Part shown: in pieces, positions 44,848-53,676 of the stretch | Layout of the letters: every line of letters begins with the position of its first letter | How positions within the stretch are numbered: position 1 is the first letter of the stretch | NCBI RefSeq assembly: GCF_900182705.1 | Contig: NZ_FXTP01000001.1 | Coordinates: forward strand, 434,001 to 498,000 | DNA: 64,000 nt | Direction: 5' to 3' | DNA from: Gracilimonas mengyeensis | GTDB lineage: Bacteria > Bacteroidota > Rhodothermia > Balneolales > Balneolaceae | Notes under the pieces: generated by a model | Databases searched by the model: none | Told to the model about the DNA's origin: nothing | What the model saw: only the letters and a program-made list of their open reading frames with translations | Position numbers and translations under genes: made by a program

Positions 44848-44967
44848 CGCCTGTTTATGGGTTTTGAGTGTAATAAAATGTGAGTGCTTAACATCTATGA
44901 ACCGCTATTCAAATATTTTATTAAAACAACTTAACAAAGATTGCGGCTAAAAGTATAACAAAATTCA

Positions 44968-45666
44968 TCAGGATTCAACGTATCCTGTTTTCTGTAACCA
45001 CTTGTATGCTTTGGTTATATAGACCGAAGATAATTTGTGTGTAGCTTCTACGAGCTTAAAGTTTGCGTTAAACCCCTCTTCTTTAAGAAGTTCAATACAT
45101 TCCTTTTGTGGTTCGGGATACACACTGGTATCGTCTTCACCATGAAGCGCTAAAATATTCAGGTGTTTTGCTTGTTTTCTGCGTCCTTCAAAGGCCTCGG
45201 TCTTAATTCGTCCACCTATCACAATTAAGTCTTTAACCTTCTTCCAGCGTGAAAAAGCAAAATAACCGCCAAGATATCCCCCCATGGAATATCCAAAAAT
45301 GCACATCCGGCTAATCTGTACGGTATCGGTCAAATCATCCAAAATTCCTTCTATAAAACCGGAAGCAACTTCCATCGACTTTAAGAATTGTTCCTGATTG
45401 CCATCGTACAAATACCAGGAACGGCCCCATTGAGAAACATTTCTTTTTCCTTTTCGATCATAAATGGGATAAGGAGCTTGAATAAATAAATGGTAGGCCT
45501 TAATTGTCTTCAGCTTTTTAACCTTTTTTTCAAAAAACTCAATGTTCTGGTTAAAACCGTGCAAATATAAAATAAGCGGTTTTTCACCCTTATCCCCAGT
45601 TTCAATCAATTTGTACGGTACTTCGATCTCAAACGAAGCCTTTCCTGAAACGAGCACATCTTGCAT
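44968..45666 (-). CDS. Alpha/beta hydrolase, dienelactone hydrolase/esterase type
   Basis: 232 residues. The strand-loop 'KPLILYLHGFNQN' carries the HG oxyanion motif, 'CIFGYSMGGYLGGYFAF' the GxSxG nucleophile elbow, 'ILALHGEDDTSVYPE' the acid (Asp) and 'LVEATHKLSS' the likely catalytic His. There is no signal peptide, so it is cytoplasmic. Substrate unknown; it resembles prolyl-oligopeptidase-like and phospholipase/carboxylesterase-like small esterases. It is 177 bp downstream of the pnp stop on the same strand, with a terminator between. Confidence 0.85.
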   Translation of the reverse strand: MQDVLVSGKASFEIEVPYKLIETGDKGEKPLILYLHGFNQNIEFFEKKVKKLKTIKAYHLFIQAPYPIYDRKGKRNVSQWGRSWYLYDGNQEQFLKSMEVASGFIEGILDDLTDTVQISRMCIFGYSMGGYLGGYFAFSRWKKVKDLIVIGGRIKTEAFEGRRKQAKHLNILALHGEDDTSVYPEPQKECIELLKEEGFNANFKLVEATHKLSSVYITKAYKWLQKTGYVES

Positions 45667-45787
45667 AGAAGGAATGAATTGAGAGAGCAGTTGCTGAACT
45701 GTTTTTATTATAGCCTATGGCGGTGAAAATAGTATGTTTAAATATACTTTCCCACTGCTTAACAGAAATAATGCATATTATTTGCAA

Positions 45788-45820
45788 TAAAAAAGGCATC
45801 CCCTGTTTAAGAGGATGCCT
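45788..45820 (-). terminator. Intrinsic terminator of pnp
   Basis: On the minus strand GGCATCC (45813-45819) pairs with GGATGCC (45795-45801) and is followed by seven Ts (45788-45794). Confidence 0.88.
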
Positions 45821-45843
45821 CAATTTGATTAGGCGTTCGACCT

Positions 45844-47955
45844 TTATTCTTCTTCGTCGTTACCCAACAATACTTTTCTGGAGAGACGAAGTTTATTGCC
45901 GGGCTCAATTTTGAGCAACTTAACTTCAATCTCATCACCCACGCTCATGTAGTCTTCTACATTTTTAACGTGCTTGTTGTCAATCTCAGAGATGTGCAAC
46001 AGTCCATCACGACCGGGAGCAATCTCAACAAAGGCTCCGAAGTCTTTAATGGTTTTAACAGTACCTTTGTACACAGCGCCTTCTTCCAACTGACCCGTAA
46101 TCGCTTTGATACGATCCTGAGCATCTTTGGCTTTATCCAGGCTGTCTGCGGAAATGGTAATCTGTCCTTTACCCTGGTCATCTTCTTCGATCCAGATTTC
46201 AGTATCTGTTTCTTTCTGGAGGGTTTGAATCACTTTACCGCCAGGTCCAATCACCGCACCAATGGTATCGCCGTCAATTTCCATCTTAATAAACTGCGGA
46301 GCGTACTCAGAAAGTTGCTCACGAGGTGTGGAAATAGTTTCAGCCATTTTACCAAGAATGTGCATACGGCCTACTCTGGCTTGCTCAAGGGCTTCTTCCA
46401 TAACATCAAAAGAGATACCCTGAACTTTCATATCCATCTGGCAGGCAGTGATACCATCAGCGGTACCAGCTGTTTTGAAGTCCATGTCGCCCATGAAGTC
46501 TTCTTCGCCACGGATATCAGAAAGTACCACCTGGTCATTCTCTCCAACAATCATACCCATTGCAATACCTGCAACTGGTTTCTTGAGGGGAACACCAGCA
46601 TCCATCAGTGCCATTGAACCACCGCAAACGGAGGCCATGGAAGAGGAACCGTTGGATTCGGTAATATCAGAAATCACACGGATAACGTATCCGAACTCAT
46701 CAAAAGTCGGCATCATCATGCGGAGCGAGCGCTCAGCAAGGTGACCGTGACCAATTTCACGACGCCCGGGTCCTCTAAGGAATCCGGCTTCACCTACAGA
46801 GTATGGTGGGAAGTTGTAGTGCAGGAAGAACTGCTTGGCTTCTTCGTCGAAAAGCGTATCAACAGCCTGCTCATCCTTCTTGGTACCTAAGGTTACAGAT
46901 ACCAGAGCCTGGGTTTCGCCACGGGTGAAAATAGCAGAACCATGGGTACGGGCCAAGTAACCGGCCTGTGTCCAGATATCGCGAATATCTTCAGGAGCAC
47001 GACCGTCAATGCGGCGTTTTTTCTCCAGAATCATGTTGCGAAGTTCTTCTTTCTCAACCGAACTCAGAATATCTTTGATGAGATCGAGCTCTTCTTCGTG
47101 CTCTTCTTCGAGTTCAGCAATTACGCTGTCTTTGGCTTCCTGCAGCTTGGCACTGTATTCTTCTTTGCCAAGACCAATATTTACTACTTCTTTAATTTTG
47201 TCGGTAGCCAGCTCACGAACTTTGTTTTCCAGCTCTTCAGGATTTTCTTCCGGAGTGAATTCCCGTTTTTCACGGCCAAATTCTTCTCTCAGTTCTTCCT
47301 GGAATTCACACAAGGTGATGATAGAACGGTGTGCCGCTTTAATAGCACCCAGCATATCGCCTTCAGAAATTTCATCCATTTCTCCTTCCATCATCAATAC
47401 GGAGTCAGCTGTACCGCCAACAATCATATCGATGTCGCTTTCTTCCAATTCGGAAAGCGTTGGGTTGATAACATACTCGCCATCAACACGGCCAACTCGA
47501 ACTTCGGCCATCGGGCCATCAAAAGGAACGTCAGACATGTGGAGGGCTGCAGAGGCACCAAATCCACCTAATACGTCTCCGTCGTTTTCTCCGTCAGAAG
47601 AAACAACGTAAGAGATGATCTGAGTTTCGCACAAATATCCTTTAGGGAAAAGCGGACGCAAACTGCGGTCAATTAAACGGCTTGAGAGTACTTCCTTCTC
47701 AGAAGGACGTCCCTCACGCTTCATGAAACCACCGGGGAAACGTCCACCGGCTGAAAAACTTTCTCTGTGATCAACAACTAAAGGGAAAAAATTCTGTCCT
47801 GGCTTGGGCTCTTTGGCACTCACTGCGGTACACAGTACCTGAGTGTCTCCCATTCTTACTACAACAGCGCCATCGGCTTGCTTGGCAATCCGGCCTGTTT
47901 CTACGGATAGCACCTTACCCGGTGCAAATTCTACACTTCTAATATCTTCTTTCAT
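45844..47955 (-). CDS. pnp: Polyribonucleotide nucleotidyltransferase (PNPase)
   Basis: 703 residues in the canonical order: first RNase PH domain (from 'ADGAVVVRMGDTQVLCTAVS'), an alpha-helical linker, a second RNase PH domain ('SAIFTRGETQALVSVTLG', 'FFLHYNFPPYSVGE'), a KH domain ('IGAVIGPGGKVIQTLQ') and a C-terminal S1 domain ('GTVKTIKDFGAFVEIAPGRD'). The enzyme degrades RNA 3'-to-5' using phosphate and forms a trimer. It is downstream of rpsO with a hairpin in between, the conserved rpsO-pnp order. The acidic tail after S1 is short. Confidence 0.97.
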   Translation of the reverse strand: MKEDIRSVEFAPGKVLSVETGRIAKQADGAVVVRMGDTQVLCTAVSAKEPKPGQNFFPLVVDHRESFSAGGRFPGGFMKREGRPSEKEVLSSRLIDRSLRPLFPKGYLCETQIISYVVSSDGENDGDVLGGFGASAALHMSDVPFDGPMAEVRVGRVDGEYVINPTLSELEESDIDMIVGGTADSVLMMEGEMDEISEGDMLGAIKAAHRSIITLCEFQEELREEFGREKREFTPEENPEELENKVRELATDKIKEVVNIGLGKEEYSAKLQEAKDSVIAELEEEHEEELDLIKDILSSVEKEELRNMILEKKRRIDGRAPEDIRDIWTQAGYLARTHGSAIFTRGETQALVSVTLGTKKDEQAVDTLFDEEAKQFFLHYNFPPYSVGEAGFLRGPGRREIGHGHLAERSLRMMMPTFDEFGYVIRVISDITESNGSSSMASVCGGSMALMDAGVPLKKPVAGIAMGMIVGENDQVVLSDIRGEEDFMGDMDFKTAGTADGITACQMDMKVQGISFDVMEEALEQARVGRMHILGKMAETISTPREQLSEYAPQFIKMEIDGDTIGAVIGPGGKVIQTLQKETDTEIWIEEDDQGKGQITISADSLDKAKDAQDRIKAITGQLEEGAVYKGTVKTIKDFGAFVEIAPGRDGLLHISEIDNKHVKNVEDYMSVGDEIEVKLLKIEPGNKLRLSRKVLLGNDEEE

Positions 47956-48031
47956 TATGTCTTGCTTTGTCTTTATTGATTTGCCTACCCTGCCGGCAAC
48001 GGATAGGAAGAAATAGCGGCAGGATTAAGTG

Positions 48032-48058
48032 AAAAAGGCCCCACGATGGAGCCTTTTT
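48032..48058 (-). terminator. Hairpin between rpsO and pnp
   Basis: On the minus strand AAAAAGGCTCC and GGGGCCTTTTT form an 11-bp stem (one wobble/mismatch) with a 5-base loop and T-rich end. It lies 12 bp after the rpsO stop and 77 bp before the pnp start, so it may be a terminator with partial read-through or an RNase-processing site, as known for rpsO-pnp in other bacteria. Confidence 0.75.
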
Positions 48059-48069
48059 ATAGAATAAAC

Positions 48070-48339
48070 TTACTTACGGATACCGAGTTCTTTGATAAGT
48101 TCTCTGTACTTCTCGATATCGTTTTTCATCAGGTAGTTCAGCAACCTTCTTCTTTTACCAACCATTTTCAGCAGGCCACGGCGAGATGCGTGATCTTGCT
48201 CATTTTCTTTCAGGTGGTCAGTCAGGTCGTTAATTCTTTTGGTCAGAAGGGCGATTTGTCCTTCGGTGGAACCCGTATCGGTTTCACTTTTACCAAACTT
48301 CTTAAATATTTCTTTTTTTTCTTCTGCGGTTATGCTCAT
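48070..48339 (-). CDS. rpsO: 30S ribosomal protein S15
   Basis: 89 residues, the expected length for S15. The conserved parts '[19 protein letters not shown]', 'RINDLTDHL', '[20 protein letters not shown]' and '[14 protein letters not shown]' are intact. S15 binds the central domain of 16S rRNA early in 30S assembly. It is upstream of pnp. In many bacteria this pair directly follows truB or ribF; here the pair is separated from ribF by about 5.3 kb of plus-strand genes. Confidence 0.97.
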   Translation of the reverse strand: MSITAEEKKEIFKKFGKSETDTGSTEGQIALLTKRINDLTDHLKENEQDHASRRGLLKMVGKRRRLLNYLMKNDIEKYRELIKELGIRK

Positions 48340-48625
48340 TGCAATGGTTTAATTAGTACTTATATAAATCGATTTATAGTTTTGAAAGATAAAGGTTTTT
48401 AACCAATTGGACAATCATTCATTGCAATAAATATACGGCGGTTTTTTCCTACTTATACCAATAAAGGCCATTAATAAAAAGTAGCAGCTTCTTATAAGCA
48501 CGAATGGGAGAAATTCCGTAACGATTGTTTTTTGAACTTAGAGTGCTTTTCAACATTTTGAAGAAACTATACTCGGGGAATTAGAGCGGGTACCTACCCC
48601 ATTACACTTAATAAGTGCATACGCT

Positions 48626-49774
48626 ATGAGTAAAACAGGATTGTTAATTCGGGAAGATCAACATGGACAGTCGCCAGCTGCCTATTCTGAAGTCTTTGAC
48701 AGGTCACATTCTCCCGTTAGCTTCTCTCCCATACAAAAAAAGGAAAACAAAACGGGATTGCCCGATCAGTTAAAGTCAGGGATTGAACAGTTATCCGGTT
48801 ATTCTTTGGATGACGTGAAGGTTCATTTCAATTCCAATAAACCAGCCCAGCTAAATGCTCATGCGTATGCTCAGGTAACGGATATCCATGTGGCCCCGGG
48901 ACAAAATCGACACCTGCCCCATGAAGCCTGGCATGTGGTACAGCAAAAACAAGGCCGCGTACAGCCCACTATGCAGATGCCGGGAGGTGTAAAGGTCAAT
49001 GATGATAAGAGCCTGGAGAAAGAAGCGGATTTTATGGGTGCTAAGGCATTGAGCACAGGAACACACCCGGTAAACTCTTTCCAAACTATTCAGAATTATA
49101 ACTCAAATGCTTCCTCTGTACAGCAGTTTAAAACCGTAGTGCAACTTGGCTCAGATCCCATCGATGAAAGAGAAGGAATTCCTTTTAAATATGGACTAAT
49201 TAAGGGAACCTATAGGCCTGCAGATAACACCGCAGACATGCATGTAGAACATAAATCTGCGGATGTTGCCTTTTCGCCTGTAGATGTATACAAGGCATTC
49301 ACTTTTGTTTATGGTAAGATGGAAAGTACCCGAAGAAGAACGGATGTAAATGGAACTTTGATGTGGAATCCACAGGGAGCCGCTGTAATAAAAATGGTTG
49401 CTGAACTAATTGGGGAAGCATTAGGAGACCCTGAATTGGTTGGCTTGGCTCGCGAACTTAAGCGTGAAAGAAAAGCAGGACCTCCGCCTGCAACATCCCG
49501 GGATGAGGATGTGATATCACCCGATATAGTACCTGAACATCTACAGTATTTAGGTGCGGCCCGTGGAGCTGAAGGCATAGATATGCAGACGGTAATTCCC
49601 GGCAAAAATACAGCCAAAAATATAGAATCTAACATGTTGGAAAATAGTGAAAGAGGCAGAGCAAGATTTCAAAATTACGCCGAAGCGATGACAGAAAGCC
49701 TGCCTGTTTCTCTAAGAATCAGAATTTCACAAGCTCAATTGGGTAAATTAATTGAAACAATGGGAAGACTATGA
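48626..49774 (+). CDS. DUF4157 domain protein (eCIS-associated putative metallopeptidase)
   Basis: 382 residues. The N-terminal third holds a DUF4157 domain: 'GLPDQLKSGIEQLSGYSLDD', 'VKVHFNSNKPAQLNAHAYAQ', 'DIHVAPGQ' and the zinc-peptidase-like 'LPHEAWHVVQQKQG' (HEAWH, about 93-97), closing with 'KEADFMGAKAL'. DUF4157 is enriched in proteins linked to extracellular contractile injection systems, where it may process or mark cargo. Residues ~170-382 have no recognised domain and could be the effector part. 'VVQLG' near residue 172 resembles the short linker often seen after DUF4157. The gene overlaps the next by ATGA, so the two are translationally coupled. No contractile-tail genes are in the window. 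Confidence 0.82.
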   Translation: MSKTGLLIREDQHGQSPAAYSEVFDRSHSPVSFSPIQKKENKTGLPDQLKSGIEQLSGYSLDDVKVHFNSNKPAQLNAHAYAQVTDIHVAPGQNRHLPHEAWHVVQQKQGRVQPTMQMPGGVKVNDDKSLEKEADFMGAKALSTGTHPVNSFQTIQNYNSNASSVQQFKTVVQLGSDPIDEREGIPFKYGLIKGTYRPADNTADMHVEHKSADVAFSPVDVYKAFTFVYGKMESTRRRTDVNGTLMWNPQGAAVIKMVAELIGEALGDPELVGLARELKRERKAGPPPATSRDEDVISPDIVPEHLQYLGAARGAEGIDMQTVIPGKNTAKNIESNMLENSERGRARFQNYAEAMTESLPVSLRIRISQAQLGKLIETMGRL

Positions 49775-50619
49775 TTGGTAAAACTGCACCTGTTAAACAA
49801 CAAAGTAAATTACCTAAAAGTAACGCAGATCGTAGCACATCAGTAAAAAGCTCAGTATCGTTCAAAATAAACGATAATCGCACATTTTCGACTGCCCAGC
49901 TTAAACAAATAAACATGCTTCAGGGCAGCCAGAGAGAAGCTACAATCCAACGTGCCGAACGCAAGACTTCCATATATAACCGAGAGCCTCAAACAAACAA
50001 TTTTCATAAAGGAATGGAGATTGTGGACTCCACCAGTCCTGAAGCCTACGTACATATTTCAAGGGATGCCGCCCCTGGTGAACATACTGTTAACATTCAG
50101 GCAAACCCTCAATATTTCAATGCACTTCAGGAACCGACCAAGCGATCGCATGTTGAGCAAGCCGCTCCAGGTACCCATTTAGATCTTGCCAATTATACTT
50201 TGGGCAAGAATGCTCACGTAACGCTTGAGGGCCGGTATGCCTACGTCATGACCCAGCTTGCCGGTGGGTTTGCAGACCTCGCCGGCATCAAAAGTGGTCC
50301 GCCGGTAGTAGGTGATTTTGCTAATCTGAATTTTGGATCCTATGAAGACCATGGAGAAGTTCAAAAGTCAGAAAAGGATATTTTCACCTATATATCAAAC
50401 TATGCCGAAGATGCTGCAGATATTGTAGGAAATAGAGAGGAACGGTTTGAAGGAGAGAAGGCAGAACTACTGAAGCAAATCAATGATGTAGAAAGTGAAA
50501 CAGCATCTTTTACAGACCGGCTTATTCAAGGTAGTGCACTCAAAGATTTGGACGATGGAAACTTTGTTCATTATGGAGGAGAACCCTGGGACCCCATCAT
50601 TCCGGAAGACCTTCAATAG
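49771..50619 (+). CDS. Unknown protein translationally coupled to the DUF4157 gene
   Basis: 282 residues; I recognise no family. The first ~75 residues are polar and low in structure ('KLPKSNADRSTSVKSSVSF', 'EATIQRAERKTSIYNREPQ'), resembling the leader parts of other DUF4157-associated cargo proteins. Residues about 85-180 form a mixed alpha/beta segment ('YVHISRDAAPGEHTVNIQAN', 'HLDLANYTLGKNAHVTLEGR'). The C-terminal third is helical with a likely coiled coil ('ERFEGEKAELLKQINDVESE'). No signal peptide or membrane helix. The start ATG overlaps the DUF4157 stop by 4 bp, so expression is coupled; it could be a co-delivered partner, a chaperone or an immunity protein. Role is inference only. 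Confidence 0.65.
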   Translation: MIGKTAPVKQQSKLPKSNADRSTSVKSSVSFKINDNRTFSTAQLKQINMLQGSQREATIQRAERKTSIYNREPQTNNFHKGMEIVDSTSPEAYVHISRDAAPGEHTVNIQANPQYFNALQEPTKRSHVEQAAPGTHLDLANYTLGKNAHVTLEGRYAYVMTQLAGGFADLAGIKSGPPVVGDFANLNFGSYEDHGEVQKSEKDIFTYISNYAEDAADIVGNREERFEGEKAELLKQINDVESETASFTDRLIQGSALKDLDDGNFVHYGGEPWDPIIPEDLQ

Positions 50620-50747
50620 AAACAAGTTTGGGACCTGATGTTAACTTTCCATTAATTTCACCTATTCTTCATATACCATTTGTAAACCGGTCCATAGATA
50701 GTTTATTTATTCAATAATCAGAGAAAAGAATACATTACTTAGATTTC

Positions 50748-51515
50748 ATGGGTAAGAAGAAATGGTACGAATCTCTTTTTGAGAATTACGCCAAACAATA
50801 CGATCAGGAAAACTTTACGCAAGGCACGCAGGGCGAGTGTGATTTTATTGAAGAAGAACTAAACCATGATACCTCCCTTTCTATACTGGATGTAGGTTGC
50901 GGCACCGGACGCCATACCATTGAACTAACCAAACGTGGCTATAAAGTGACCGGTGTTGATTTGTCCGAGTCACAACTCGAACATGCCAGAGAAAAAGCAA
51001 CTCAAGCAAATCTTCAGATAGAATTCCAGCAAATGGATGCCCGAAAGTTGGAATTTACCGATCAATTTGATCTGGCCATCATGCTTTGCGAAGGTGGCTT
51101 CCCGCTCATGGAAACCGATGAAATGAATTACCAGATTCTGCAAAATGTAACCCAGGCACTTAAAAGTCCCGGAAAGTTCATCTTTACCACTTTGAACGGC
51201 CTCTTCCCCATTTGTCATTCGGTCGAAGAATTCTGTGCTTCACAGAGCACAGATGGCAATGCCACTTACTCGAATAATACCTTCGATCTGATGACCTTTA
51301 GAGATCATAACGTCACGGAAGTGGTGGATGACAATGGAAATAAAAAAAGGCTGGAATGTAATGAACGGTACTACATTCCTTCCGAAATTACCTGGCTGCT
51401 AAAATCCCTGGGCTATCACACAATCGATATTTATGGTGCAGAACTGGGAGCTTTTTCCCGCAATGACCGGCTCACACCTGAAGATTTTGAAATGCTGGTG
51501 ATTGCTGAAAAATAA
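50748..51515 (+). CDS. Class I SAM-dependent methyltransferase
   Basis: 255 residues. The SAM-binding loop 'SILDVGCGTGRHTIELTKRG' (motif I), the acidic 'KVTGVDLSESQLEHAREKA' (post I) and 'QMDARKLEFTDQFDLAIMLC' (motifs II-III) define a methyltransf_25/11-type fold. The C-terminal half ('NNTFDLMTFRDHNVTEVVDD') is the strand insert found in small-molecule methyltransferases of this group. Substrate unknown. It stands alone on the plus strand, 128 bp after the DUF4157 pair. Confidence 0.88.
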   Translation: MGKKKWYESLFENYAKQYDQENFTQGTQGECDFIEEELNHDTSLSILDVGCGTGRHTIELTKRGYKVTGVDLSESQLEHAREKATQANLQIEFQQMDARKLEFTDQFDLAIMLCEGGFPLMETDEMNYQILQNVTQALKSPGKFIFTTLNGLFPICHSVEEFCASQSTDGNATYSNNTFDLMTFRDHNVTEVVDDNGNKKRLECNERYYIPSEITWLLKSLGYHTIDIYGAELGAFSRNDRLTPEDFEMLVIAEK

Positions 51516-51893
51516 TTCATAGTGCTAAATCATAAGCTCAAAACCTTATGTATTAAATAACGTCAGTTCGATATAAAACCCGTCATCATAAGCCGTTAAT
51601 TTTGCCTAAAACCGGAGCAATATCATTGAAGAGATGACAGAATTTGTAATGGGAGTCATTGCGGGACCAGACCCGTGATCTCCTTACTACCGGCAACGCT
51701 GGGCAATAACGAGATAATGATGTAAACTACACCATGTATCCCGGTTCTGTGATTCCGTTGCGCTACATCTTGATCGGGATGACAGGCCTATTTTCGTGCC
51801 GTTCTTATATCGAACTCACGTTAAATAGGTTTTTTAAGAAACCAAGAATAACCATAAAATAATTGGATTCAGACCAGTCTCAGGTGAATTCAA
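51516..51893. other. Gene-free stretch holding repeat copy C
   Basis: No gene is seen in these 378 bases. Most of it is the repeat element at 51552-51827; the rest is AT-rich sequence before the toroid-like gene at 51894. Confidence 0.7.
51552..51827 (+). repeat. Intergenic repeat copy C with terminal inverted repeats (276 bp)
   Basis: The left end ATTAAATAACGTCAGTTCGATATA is inverted at the right end (51807-51827, TATATCGAACTCACGTTAAAT) with two or three differences. The interior includes TAATTTTGCCTAAAACCGGAGCAA (51598-51621), which matches 2991-3014 of copy A. It is the only copy in the window with both ends recognisable, so it defines the element's probable full length. Confidence 0.75.
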
Positions 51894-52847
51894 ATGAACG
51901 ATATACAAATCATAAATTGGTTGCTTGACGGGGATATTTCTATACAATATCAGGTTTACCGGGATTTGTTAGGCGATGACAGAAAGGATCTGCAAAACCG
52001 GATTAGCGAGCAAGGCTGGGCCCGGCAGTTTTTATCCAAACGTAATCCAAATGGTTATTGGGGAGCTGGATTCTATCAACCCAAATGGATTTCAACCCAC
52101 TACACCCTTCTTGACCTTCGTTATTTGAATCTCTCCCGTAACTATGAAAAGGTAAAAGAGACGATCGATTTGGTATTGGATACGGGTAAAGCTGATGATG
52201 GAGGTATTAAACTGGGACCTTCTACTGCCCACCGTAGTGATGTTTGCGTAAATGGCATGTTTTTGAATTATGCTTCCTATTTCAAAAGCTCAGAAAACAA
52301 ATTGCACTCCATTGTTGACAGTATTCTGAATGAAATGATGCCGGATGGCGGCTTCAACTGCAGAACCACACGAAGTGGTGCTACACACAGCTCGTTACAT
52401 ACTACCATCTCTGTACTTGAAGGATTCGTTGAGTTTCAGAAATCAGGATCCCAGTATCGTAAAGTAGAAATTAAAAAAGCCAGAAAAAGTGCAGAGGAAT
52501 TTATTCTGCTTCACAGGTTATACCTCTCTGACCACACCGGAGAAATCATCCACAAAAACTTTTTAAAATTGTCCTACCCAAGCAGGTGGAGGTATGATAT
52601 TCTGCGGGCATTGGATTACTTCCGATATGCAGGCAGCAATTGGGATGAAAGAATGGAAAATGCCTTGAACGTAATTGATAAGAAAAGAAACAAAAATAAC
52701 ACATGGAATTTGCAGGCTGCTCATCCTGGAAAAGTGCATTTCCTCATGGAAAAAGCAGGTAAACCCAGCCGATGGAATACGCTAAGAGCTTTGCGTGTGC
52801 TATCACATTTCAAAAAGGGCAAGAAAACTCTCAACCATCAAAACTAA
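51894..52847 (+). CDS. Alpha/alpha-toroid-like protein (prenyltransferase/squalene-cyclase-like fold)
   Basis: 317 residues, predominantly helical. Segments 'NGYWGAGFYQPKWISTHYTL', 'DDGGIKLGPSTAHRSDVCVN' and 'MPDGGFNCRTTRSGATHSSL' have the GG/GxW-type spacing of the alpha-toroid repeats found in terpenoid cyclases and prenyltransferases. The aspartate-rich catalytic motif of squalene cyclases (DxDD) is not visible, so cyclase activity is unlikely. No signal peptide or membrane helix. Similar proteins in Bacteroidota are annotated only as hypothetical. The next gene starts 4 bp after its stop, so they form an operon. Confidence 0.65.
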   Translation: MNDIQIINWLLDGDISIQYQVYRDLLGDDRKDLQNRISEQGWARQFLSKRNPNGYWGAGFYQPKWISTHYTLLDLRYLNLSRNYEKVKETIDLVLDTGKADDGGIKLGPSTAHRSDVCVNGMFLNYASYFKSSENKLHSIVDSILNEMMPDGGFNCRTTRSGATHSSLHTTISVLEGFVEFQKSGSQYRKVEIKKARKSAEEFILLHRLYLSDHTGEIIHKNFLKLSYPSRWRYDILRALDYFRYAGSNWDERMENALNVIDKKRNKNNTWNLQAAHPGKVHFLMEKAGKPSRWNTLRALRVLSHFKKGKKTLNHQN

Positions 52848-52851
52848 AATT

Positions 52852-53337
52852 ATGAAACATCAAATTTACTGCCTGATTCTAACGGGCTTATTTCTGATCA
52901 GTATACAAGGAGTGACCTTTTCACAGGACCTACCTGAAGCATCGATTGATGAAATTAAGTCTGAGATTTTAAGGGCTTTTGATAAAAGCATTGAGGCAGG
53001 TGAGAAACTGGATGCTAGTGCTATTTCGGCTACTACTAATGATTATTATCAAGCTGGGTTTATCGACAACGGATTGTACTACTCCTCATTTGATGATTTG
53101 ATGGTGAATTTTAAAAGAGGGATAAGTGGATTACAATCACAACGGATAAATGTTGATACCAAAAAAGTAACGGTACTTTCCAGCAACAAAGCTCTGCTAA
53201 CGGCTGACGGAGATTTCTCGGCAAAATTAGCGGATGGACGGACTATAACCGGACGCTTTGCCTGGACTTTTGTATATGCTTTAATGGATGATGAATGGAA
53301 AGTGATCCATTCCCACATGTCAAACCCAAGAATTTAG
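52852..53337 (+). CDS. Secreted NTF2/SnoaL-like protein
   Basis: 161 residues from the ATG at 52852, which gives a clear signal peptide ('IYCLILTGLFLISIQGVTFS', cut near residue 24); an upstream ATG at 52795 overlaps the previous gene and is rejected. The mature part has the cone-shaped NTF2-like pattern: a helical start ('IDEIKSEILRAFDKSIEAGE'), 'TTNDYYQAGFIDNGLYYSSF' and the strand run 'GRFAWTFVYALMDDEWKVIH' ending in 'SHMS', as in DUF4440/SnoaL_3 proteins. These bind or turn over small molecules, but many members have no known activity. It is 4 bp after the toroid-like gene. Confidence 0.75.
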   Translation: MKHQIYCLILTGLFLISIQGVTFSQDLPEASIDEIKSEILRAFDKSIEAGEKLDASAISATTNDYYQAGFIDNGLYYSSFDDLMVNFKRGISGLQSQRINVDTKKVTVLSSNKALLTADGDFSAKLADGRTITGRFAWTFVYALMDDEWKVIHSHMSNPRI

Positions 53338-53418
53338 ATTAAGCTATTATGTGAATTCTTGAAAAGTATTTGTAGCCATTATAATTGACGTGCAGATTTA
53401 CTTACCTTCAATGCAATC

Positions 53419-53658
53419 ATGCATTGTTCAACAGGAAAAAACCAATACCCGACCAAATTCTTAGCAGAAACCGCGCTGATTGAGATCCACATTGAACGAA
53501 ATTTCCCACCGGATCAAGGACCTCAGGATGTTTACAAGTGTGAGTTTTGCGGAGACTGGCATCTGACAAGTAAATCTCCAAGCCGAAATGAGCGATTGCA
53601 AAAAATGATCGATTCCGGCGAAATGCGTTTAAAACAACAGGCAAAACATTGGGAATAA
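53419..53658 (+). CDS. Small CxxC protein, hypothetical
   Basis: 79 residues, short but clearly coding in pattern. It begins 'MHCSTGKNQYPTKFLAETAL' and has a compact 'VYKCEFCGDWHLTSK' motif where CxxC, with a nearby His and the upstream Cys, could bind zinc as a minimal zinc ribbon. The rest is basic and helical ('NERLQKMIDSGEMRLKQQAK'). Very similar small proteins with a 'YxCxxCGxWHLT' core occur in many Bacteroidota, but no function is established. It lies between the NTF2-like gene and the ribF stop (18 bp away, convergent). Confidence 0.7.
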   Translation: MHCSTGKNQYPTKFLAETALIEIHIERNFPPDQGPQDVYKCEFCGDWHLTSKSPSRNERLQKMIDSGEMRLKQQAKHWE

Positions 53659-53676
53659 ACGGCTGACTGAAAGATG

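Noticed and set aside
46942-47611. Long open frames antisense to pnp
   Set aside because: Shadow frames of a highly conserved gene; low-complexity translations.
48626-50619. A complete contractile injection system
   Set aside because: Only a cargo-like domain is present; no sheath, tube, baseplate or ATPase genes are visible in the window.
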